Source: Candidatus Hebobacterum abditum
GTDB lineage: Bacteria > Armatimonadota > Hebobacteria > Hebobacterales > Hebobacteraceae
Direction of reading: 5' to 3'
Length of the DNA: 64,000 nt
Assembly: GCA_029821875.1 (NCBI GenBank)
Contig: JALGXW010000003.1
Span: forward strand, 62,001 to 126,000
Below the pieces are notes generated by a model. That model saw nothing but the letters and a program-made list of their open reading frames with translations, was not told the origin of the DNA and made no database searches. Positions 58,599 through 64,000 of this stretch are shown piece after piece. The position numbers and the translations under genes were made by a program. Position 1 is the stretch's first letter; every line of letters starts with the position of its first letter.

Positions 58599-59369
58599 GT
58601 GAGACTTAGCTGCGCGGGCTACACCTTCAACACGTACTTCCGTGAGCGAGGCCTGACCCTGGAGCAGTACGCTGATTTCTGCGCCGACATCGGCCTCGAT
58701 GGCGTCGAGCTGACTCAGTATTACTTTCCCGAGACGAGCGGACCCTACCTCAACGACCTCAAACGGCATCTCTTCCGTCGCGGCCTCGAGCTGGCCGGCA
58801 CCGCGATCGGGGGCGCCTTCTGTCTCCCGACTGAGGAGGAGCGAGAGAAGCACGCAGCCTTCGTGAAGGAGTGGCTCGACATATCGGCACAGCTCGGCTC
58901 TCCTTGTCTGCGCGTCTTCGCGGGAGAAGTGCCGGAGGGCCACACTGAGAACGACGCCCTCCAATGGACGATTGCCGGCCTCAAGGAGTGTGCGGAGCGC
59001 GCTCAGGCGGTCGGCGTGATGATCGGGCTCGAGAATCACGGCGGACTGACGGCCACCGCGGATGGCCTCATCCGCATTCTGAAGGGCGTCGCTTCCGAGT
59101 GGGTCGGCGCGCTGCTGGACTTCGGGAACTACAGCAAGGATCCATATTCTGAGTTCGAGCAGACAGCGCCGCACACTGTCATGACGCACGCAAAGCCGAC
59201 GGCCAGCTTTGGCGGGACGCATGGTTGGATCGACTACGGACGAGTCGACGAGATCATGCGCAAGGTGGGCTACAGCGGCTTCCTCTCGATCGAATACGAA
59301 GAGCCCGGAAAGGACGCGATGGTTGAGGTGCCGCGCTTTGCGGCCTATCTGAGGGGAATCACGAGGTGA
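58599..59369 (+). CDS. Sugar phosphate isomerase/epimerase (TIM barrel)
   Basis: A 256-aa AP-endonuclease-2-type TIM barrel (PF01261, xylose isomerase-like). Motifs: LSCAGYTFNTYF, GVELTQYYF, LRVFAGEVPEG, IGLENHGG (metal Glu and His), ALLDFGNYSKDP (Asp), THAKPTASFGG (His) and FLSIEYEEPG (Glu). The metal set Glu-Asp-His-Glu is complete, so it should be active. GTG 58599 lies directly after GGAGGAGGA. It is followed 4 bp later by a Gfo/Idh/MocA gene, the common pair for inositol- or keto-sugar catabolism. Confidence 0.92.
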   Translation: MRLSCAGYTFNTYFRERGLTLEQYADFCADIGLDGVELTQYYFPETSGPYLNDLKRHLFRRGLELAGTAIGGAFCLPTEEEREKHAAFVKEWLDISAQLGSPCLRVFAGEVPEGHTENDALQWTIAGLKECAERAQAVGVMIGLENHGGLTATADGLIRILKGVASEWVGALLDFGNYSKDPYSEFEQTAPHTVMTHAKPTASFGGTHGWIDYGRVDEIMRKVGYSGFLSIEYEEPGKDAMVEVPRFAAYLRGITR

Positions 59370-59373
59370 CGGG

Positions 59374-60417
59374 ATGGCAGAGAAGCCGATTGGCGTAGGT
59401 CTGATTGGCTGCGGCGACATCGCCCCGACTCACGCGAAGGCGTTGGCAGAGGCCGAGGGAGCCCGGCTCGTCGCGTGCATGGATGTGGCTGAGGCCTCGG
59501 CGAAGAGCCTGGGAGAGGAGTTCGACGCAGCGCACACGACGAGCACCGAAGAACTCCTGGCCGATCCCGAAGTGGAACTCGTCACGATAGCGACGCCCGC
59601 CTTCACACACGACGAGATCACAGAAGCCGCGGCCAAGGCCGGCAAGCATGTGCTCTGTGAGAAGCCCCTCGCGGCCGATCTACCGGGTGCTGACAGCATG
59701 ATCGCCAACTGCGAGCAGGCCGGGGTGTCTCTCTCTACCTGTTTTCCTCTGCGCTATCTTGGCGCCGCGAAGTGGCTGAAAGGTCTGGCGGAGGCCGGCG
59801 CGCTGGGCGAGATCATCGAGATCCGGTTGCGGAACATGGGCGAGAAGAAGGAGTCCTACTGGACCGGCGGCTTCTCGGGGAGAACGCAAACCAACTGGCG
59901 GAAATCGCGGGCCCAGAGCGGCGGCGGCGTCATCATCACGAACCTGATTCACCACATCGATTTGGCGCGAGCTGTCACCGGCCTGGAGGTCACTCGGGCC
60001 TTCTGCGAGGCGGGGACGTTCTGTACATCTGTCGAGGTCGAGGATCTCGGTCTGGCATCGCTTCGCTACGAGAACGAGGCGATCGGGCTTGTCGAAGGCT
60101 CGTCCTGCTTCTGGGGCGGCAGTGGCGAGCACGACGTCGCCGTCCTCGGCACGAAGGGCCAGGTCCGATTCGGGCTCTGGAGTGGGCAGGCGGAGGCCTA
60201 CGTGACCGAAGCAGCGGAGGGCATTCCCGCCCGTGAGTGGGTGAGCCGAGAGTTCACGGACGCGACACACGTCGATTTCTACAATGACCTCGCGGCGGCC
60301 CTCAGAGCCAGACGGAGGCCGCCGGTGACCGGGATAGACGGCCGAAAGGCGCTGGAGGTCGTGCTCGCGATCTACAGGTCCGCCGACACGAGTCGGCCGG
60401 TCCACTTGCCGCTGTAG
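59374..60417 (+). CDS. Gfo/Idh/MocA family dehydrogenase
   Basis: A 347-aa dehydrogenase: GVGLIGCGDIAPTHAKAL, then VTIATPAFTHDEITEAAAKAGKHVLCEKPLAADL with the EKP motif intact, and a C-terminal domain including NLIHHIDLARAVTG (the His-His-Asp catalytic set). It probably oxidises a hydroxyl of a sugar or cyclitol made or used by the adjacent isomerase. ATG 59374 lies only 4 bp after the isomerase stop. No substrate can be assigned. Confidence 0.94.
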   Translation: MAEKPIGVGLIGCGDIAPTHAKALAEAEGARLVACMDVAEASAKSLGEEFDAAHTTSTEELLADPEVELVTIATPAFTHDEITEAAAKAGKHVLCEKPLAADLPGADSMIANCEQAGVSLSTCFPLRYLGAAKWLKGLAEAGALGEIIEIRLRNMGEKKESYWTGGFSGRTQTNWRKSRAQSGGGVIITNLIHHIDLARAVTGLEVTRAFCEAGTFCTSVEVEDLGLASLRYENEAIGLVEGSSCFWGGSGEHDVAVLGTKGQVRFGLWSGQAEAYVTEAAEGIPAREWVSREFTDATHVDFYNDLAAALRARRRPPVTGIDGRKALEVVLAIYRSADTSRPVHLPL

Positions 60418-60447
60418 GGGCAAGCAGAACGAAGGGGGCAGTCGGCT

Positions 60448-61398
60448 CTAAGCGGCGCCTCCCAGGTCCTTGACGAACACAGCGTACCGGCGGACAATAT
60501 GCCAGCCGCAGGCCACGTAGAATCCCGTATTCGCCCAGCCGGCCCACATGTTCTCTGATCCCTGGTCTCCCGCTCGCTTCATGCATTCCAGGAGGAGCAG
60601 CGCGCCGTAGCCTTTCCCGCGCTCGCGCCGGAGCACCAGCACCGGGCCAAATCCGGCGCGGGGCGTGCCGGGCCAGTATTGCGCCCAGCCCACGATCTCC
60701 TCACCTCTGCGCAGTATCAGCGCCACCTCCCTCGGCCGCGACCACTGTGCCTGCGACTCCCAGCCAACGGGGAACCACTGCCGCTCGTCCTCCTCCTCCA
60801 CGAACCTGCGCATGGCTGGCAGGAGGTCGGGATTCCACGTGAGGACTTCAGTCGTGGGCCCGGCCCTCTCCCCCGCCCGGGCGAGGCGGTCCGGAATCGA
60901 GGGATCCCGCAGGTCCACCGCGACGTCCTCTAGAGTGCCGACATCTCGATATCCGTGCCCGGCCAGGATGTCACAGATCTGCTGGTGCCGAACGTCGATT
61001 CCTGGGAAGAAGTACGGCCCGGTGTACTCGGTGACGAAGAGCTTCTGCTTCCCGGCCTGCGCGCAGTACGACTCGGCGGCAGCCAGAAGGGCATCTGCAA
61101 TCTCGTTCCGGGCCGGACACTCGAGGACAAGGAAGGCCTTGAGATGGCCCCGCTCGAACTCGTACTCGTGCCCGCCGCCGTCCTTCCCTTCCGGCGTCCT
61201 GCGCAGGACGCACGCGCTGAGACCGACGACCGACCCGTCGTCAGACCACGCCACGTGCACGGCCTCCGGCTCGTAGTTCGGATCCTCGAGCAGGACTCGC
61301 CGGAACTGCGCCTCTGTTACACGATCGTGGGCAAGCACCCCGTTCCACGCCTCGACCACACTCGTGATGTGTTCTTCAGACAGCTGGGTCAACCGCAC
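60448..61398 (-). CDS. Two-domain GNAT acetyltransferase
   Basis: A ~316-aa protein with two GNAT folds. The first (about 1-150) has VHVAWSDDGSVVGLSACVLRR and a long insertion. The second (about 150-316) has a clear acetyl-CoA loop (PVLVLRRERGKGYGALLLLECMKRAGDQGSENMWAGWANTGFYVACGWHIVR) with the R/Q-x-x-G-x-G/A motif. Only the second appears to bind CoA well. Substrate unknown. GTG 61398 has GAGGAGG at 5-6 bp, better than GTG 61416. It converges with the dehydrogenase gene. Confidence 0.87.
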   Translation of the reverse strand: MRLTQLSEEHITSVVEAWNGVLAHDRVTEAQFRRVLLEDPNYEPEAVHVAWSDDGSVVGLSACVLRRTPEGKDGGGHEYEFERGHLKAFLVLECPARNEIADALLAAAESYCAQAGKQKLFVTEYTGPYFFPGIDVRHQQICDILAGHGYRDVGTLEDVAVDLRDPSIPDRLARAGERAGPTTEVLTWNPDLLPAMRRFVEEEDERQWFPVGWESQAQWSRPREVALILRRGEEIVGWAQYWPGTPRAGFGPVLVLRRERGKGYGALLLLECMKRAGDQGSENMWAGWANTGFYVACGWHIVRRYAVFVKDLGGAA

Positions 61399-61503
61399 TT
61401 CGCCCTCCTCGTGCACCGCCAGCGATCAGCGGAACCTTCACCGGCCGGCTGGGAGCATCCTCTGGCCGAATGGCTGCGATGCAGCCCGGCTAGTGACGGC
61501 GAG

Positions 61504-61554
61504 TTGCGGCCGGACCTCGCTTGTTGTATGCTGGCTGCCGGCCGCGCGGCAGCC
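61504..61554 (+). promoter_or_regulatory. Putative promoter and leader hairpin of the FAD/MBL cluster
   Basis: TTGCGG (61504-61509), a 17-bp spacer and TATGCT (61527-61532) give a moderate promoter. GGCTGCCG (61533-61540) and CGGCAGCC (61547-61554) form an 8-bp stem at the probable transcript start, 20 bp before the FAD oxidoreductase ATG. Confidence 0.45.
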
Positions 61555-61574
61555 GCGCGGGGACCCATGTGCCG

Positions 61575-62837
61575 ATGAAGGCCTATCGCGAAGCAGCCCG
61601 AGACATACCGATTGCGCGCGAGGTGGACGTCCTGGTAGCAGGCGGCGGCCCCGCCGGTGTGGCGGCAGCTATCGCTGCGGCCCGGTCCGGCGCGAAGACG
61701 GTGCTGGTCGAGCGCTTCGGTTATCTGGGTGGGACCGCAACGGCCTCCCTGATGGCCTGCATCAACGGCTTCCGCAATCAGGTTGAGCCTGACTCTACAC
61801 AGACCGTCCGCGGCGTCGCCGAGGAGATCATCCTCCGGCTGAAGGACGTAAGCGGCCTGGGCCAGAGCCCGTACCAGCAGAAGGAGTATCCTACGGAGCC
61901 GGGCGCGCTCGCCTACAGCTACGCGATCGATACGGAGAAGTTCAAGTACGTTGTTCTTAGCCTATGCGTCGAGGCCGGCGTTGACCTCCTCCTTCACACC
62001 TACGTCTGTGACAGCATCGTCGAGGAGGGAGCCGTCAGCGGCGTGGTCATCGAGAACAAGTCCGGTCGCCAGGCGCTGATGGGGCGGGGGACCGTGGACG
62101 CGACGGGAGACGCAGACGTGGCGGCACGCGCGGGGGCCAGCTTCTGGCAAGTGCGCGGGGATGAAGCCCCGCGCCTGACGGACGCAATCATGTACCGCAT
62201 CGAGTTCGGCGAAAGCCGACCAGGCGGTGTGTTCGCCTGCGACTTCGGCAGGAATGCCGTCGTCTGGGGGCCGGGCGTTGCGGCCATAGACGGAGTGAAC
62301 GCGGACGAGCTTTCGCGCGCCGAGGTCGATGCCCGCCTGCGAATCTACGATGACTTCGCGGATAAGCAGCGCGAGCATCCCGAGCTGGCCGACGCCGAGG
62401 TCGTCGAGACGCCCCCGCTGCTGGGCATCCGTCAGACCCGTTTCGTCGAGGGAGAGTACAAGCTGACAGCCAGCGATGCACTCGCCGGCCGCAGGTTCGA
62501 CGACGTGGTCGCCATAAGCTCCTGCCCCATCATCAGTTACTATGGCTACAGGCGCTACCTGGAGCACGAAGGCTACGACATCCCATATCGCTGTCTCGTG
62601 CCCAAGGACACCGACAATCTCCTCATTGCCGGCCGCTGCATATCCAGCGAACAGCAGCCGTACGAGTCGCACCGCGCGATGGCGCCGATGATGGCCATCG
62701 GCCAGGCGGCCGGCGCTGCGGCCGCGCTGTCCGCTGAGACCGGAACGCGCCCGCGGAGCCTCGATGTCGAGCGCCTCCAGCGAGTGCTGCTTTCCCAGAG
62801 GGCGGAGCTGCGCCTGAGCACTGGAGCTGAGAGATGA
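61575..62837 (+). CDS. FAD-dependent oxidoreductase (PF12831 type)
   Basis: A 420-aa flavoprotein and paralog of the one at 11864: VDVLVAGGGPAGVAAAIAAARSGAKTVLVERFGYLGGTATA, mid-protein VDATGDADVAARAGA, and C-terminal DIPYRCLVPKDTDNLLIAGRCISSEQQPYESHRAMAPMMAIGQAAG. It should bind FAD tightly and oxidise or reduce an organic substrate. It is the first gene of a three-gene unit with an MBL hydrolase (ATGA overlap) and an aminotransferase. ATG 61575 is used, and the frame extends to 61521 with no signal. Confidence 0.9.
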   Translation: MKAYREAARDIPIAREVDVLVAGGGPAGVAAAIAAARSGAKTVLVERFGYLGGTATASLMACINGFRNQVEPDSTQTVRGVAEEIILRLKDVSGLGQSPYQQKEYPTEPGALAYSYAIDTEKFKYVVLSLCVEAGVDLLLHTYVCDSIVEEGAVSGVVIENKSGRQALMGRGTVDATGDADVAARAGASFWQVRGDEAPRLTDAIMYRIEFGESRPGGVFACDFGRNAVVWGPGVAAIDGVNADELSRAEVDARLRIYDDFADKQREHPELADAEVVETPPLLGIRQTRFVEGEYKLTASDALAGRRFDDVVAISSCPIISYYGYRRYLEHEGYDIPYRCLVPKDTDNLLIAGRCISSEQQPYESHRAMAPMMAIGQAAGAAAALSAETGTRPRSLDVERLQRVLLSQRAELRLSTGAER

Positions 62838-63463
62838 TCAAGCGTTGGGATGTGATCACCATCGGGAACCTGTCTCGGAACCGCTATTGGGGAGAGAGCG
62901 ACGAGGAGGGGCTGCGCGATGCCTGGTGCACCTCCACCCTGGTGAGCGGCGATGGCTTCAGGCTGCTCGTCGACCCATCCCTCAAGGACCCGGAGGCGAT
63001 GGCACACGAGCTCGACCGCCGGACCGGCCTCAAGCCGGACGCGATTAGCGCTGTCTTCGTGACCCATCACCACGGTGACCATCACTGGGGAGTGGAGGCG
63101 TTTCCGCAGGCAGAATGGTGGGCGGCAGGAGAGGTGGTGGCCCTCATCAATGAGAACAGCTCTTACTCGAGGCCCGTGCAGCCCGCGCCGCCGCGTCTCT
63201 TTGATGAAATCGAACTGCTTCACACGCCCGGTCACACCGCCGAGCATCACAGCCTGTTGCTCGTCTGTGATGGCCAGACCGTGGTGATCGCAGGAGACGC
63301 CGTGATGACACGGGATTTCTACGCGCATCGCCAGGGCTACTTCAACTCGGTGAGCTTCGACACGGCCGCGGAGACCATCGACGCGATAGGACGTACTGCC
63401 GATGTCGTCGTGCCCGGCCACGACAACTACTTCCTGGTCGAACTGACGCCATTCGCGGAGTAG
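62834..63463 (+). CDS. Metallo-beta-lactamase fold hydrolase
   Basis: A 209-aa MBL-fold enzyme. Metal motifs are THHHGDHHWG (HxHxDH), then HTPGHTAEHHSLLL, AGDAV and PGHDNY. It has complete ligand sets for two Zn/Fe ions. It is small and soluble, probably cleaving an ester, lactone or thioester. ATG 62834 overlaps the FAD protein stop by 4 bp, strong evidence of coupled function. Confidence 0.92.
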   Translation: MIKRWDVITIGNLSRNRYWGESDEEGLRDAWCTSTLVSGDGFRLLVDPSLKDPEAMAHELDRRTGLKPDAISAVFVTHHHGDHHWGVEAFPQAEWWAAGEVVALINENSSYSRPVQPAPPRLFDEIELLHTPGHTAEHHSLLLVCDGQTVVIAGDAVMTRDFYAHRQGYFNSVSFDTAAETIDAIGRTADVVVPGHDNYFLVELTPFAE

Positions 63464-63487
63464 TGACCCGACCTCAAGGAGCGGAGA

Positions 63488-64000
63488 ATGAATCTCAAGG
63501 AGATCAAGCCCCGGTTGCTGATGGGTCCGGGGCCCTCGGACGTGGACCCACGTGTGCTGGAGGCGATGTCCAGACCGACCATCGGGCACCTCGACCCGCA
63601 GTTTCTCTCCGTCCTCAACGAGATCCGGGATATGCTGCAGCAGGTGTTCCAGACCAATAACAGGCTGACGCTGGCTGTCAGCGGCTCCGGCTCGGCCGGG
63701 ATGGAGACTTGTGTCGTCAACCTGATCGAGCCGGCCGACGAAATGCTCGTCTGCATCAACGGCGTGTTCGGGCAGCGCATGAAGGACGTAGCCGAGCGCG
63801 CCGGCGCCGAAGTCACTGCAATCGAGAGACCCTGGGGTGAGGTCTTCACGGCCGACGAAGTCGCGGTGGCTCTCCAAGAGCAAGGCCCGTTCAAGGTGGT
63901 CGGCATCGTCCATGCCGAGACGAGCACCGGCGCGGCGCAGCCCATTGCGCCGATCAGCGAGGTGGTCCATCAGAGCGGCGCTCTCCTTCTGGTCGATACC
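63488..64000 (+). CDS. Class V aminotransferase (serine-pyruvate/alanine-glyoxylate type), partial
   Basis: The first 171 residues of a PLP-dependent class V aminotransferase, cut by the window edge. MGPGPSDVDPRVLEAMSRPTIGHLDPQF is the N-terminal signature of the serine-glyoxylate/serine-pyruvate group. AVSGSGSAGMETCVVNLIEPAD is the PLP-phosphate-binding start, and VVGIVHAETSTGAAQPI ends with the LLVDT strand carrying the PLP-ring Asp. The PLP Lys lies beyond the edge. AAGGAG is 7-8 bp before ATG 63488. It is third in the FAD/MBL cluster. Confidence 0.93.
   Translation, partial: MNLKEIKPRLLMGPGPSDVDPRVLEAMSRPTIGHLDPQFLSVLNEIRDMLQQVFQTNNRLTLAVSGSGSAGMETCVVNLIEPADEMLVCINGVFGQRMKDVAERAGAEVTAIERPWGEVFTADEVAVALQEQGPFKVVGIVHAETSTGAAQPIAPISEVVHQSGALLLVDT

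Noticed and set aside
62573-63970. 465-aa minus-strand frame over the MBL and aminotransferase genes
   Set aside because: It covers three good plus-strand genes with overlapping starts, and no family pattern is seen.

Overview
The window is GC-rich, densely coded DNA from an uncultured-type bacterium. It has a cell envelope with an outer membrane: a DUF481 beta-barrel, a TolC channel and a PilO/PilP type IV pilus alignment complex. It also uses a T-box to control valS. The mix of an OPT-like DUF6785 transporter, a URO-D family methyltransferase-like protein, PF12831-type FAD oxidoreductases and many Gfo/Idh/MocA dehydrogenases is typical of Armatimonadota, candidate division WS1, Hydrogenedentota or Planctomycetota-like lineages. 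I cannot place it further without a phylogeny. No phage, insertion sequence, CRISPR array or rRNA operon is visible.

Layout: 1-6.6 kb holds a partial lipoprotein gene (-), a URO-D family gene (-), a T-box leader plus valS (+), a membrane histidine kinase (+) and an unrecognised conserved protein (-). 6.7-11.7 kb has a small Gly/Arg-tailed membrane protein and a glycan region: an alpha/alpha-toroid protein whose gene overlaps a GT4 glycosyltransferase by 86 bp, facing a second glycosyltransferase. 11.8-18.2 kb has an FAD oxidoreductase, a BCP peroxiredoxin, a DUF6785 transporter and a Gfo/Idh/MocA-aldo/keto reductase fusion. 18.2-19.2 kb has a promoter region with two perfect TGTGA-N6-TCACA sites ahead of a receiver-only response regulator.

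19.2-29.2 kb is a complete-looking type IV pilus assembly operon on the minus strand: pilB, pilC, six prepilin-like genes, a fused pilM-pilN, pilO and a pilP-like gene. The secretin, prepilin peptidase and PilT are not in the window. 29.7-31.8 kb has a 67-aa orphan, a GH4 glycosidase and a tRNA-Gly/tRNA-Cys pair. 31.9-44 kb holds carbohydrate and small-molecule metabolism: a large secreted GH35-like protein lacking the usual acid/base motif, a zinc-ribbon membrane protein, a PPC-domain protein, a dehydrogenase, an M28 peptidase, an alcohol dehydrogenase-like protein, a formamidase-like protein, an FG-GAP-type protein and a TPR protein.

44.3-53.3 kb has the DUF481 beta-barrel and a six-gene Mac-type efflux operon (tolC, adaptor, ATPase, adaptor, adaptor, permease), with every junction a 4-bp ATGA or GTGA overlap. 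53.5-64 kb has a geranylgeranyl-reductase-like flavoprotein, a DUF47/PiT phosphate transport pair, a tandem ACT protein, two response regulators, a sugar isomerase/dehydrogenase pair, a GNAT protein, and an FAD oxidoreductase/MBL hydrolase/aminotransferase cluster running off the right edge. One of the two response regulators carries two MshEN-type c-di-GMP-binding repeats, as the window's PilB does.

The most interesting items are that MshEN-receiver fusion, the paired CRP/FNR-type operators, the three-adaptor efflux operon, the GH35-like probable pseudoenzyme, and several long GC-rich hairpins (two spanning a stop codon) that seem to mark gene ends without U-tracts.
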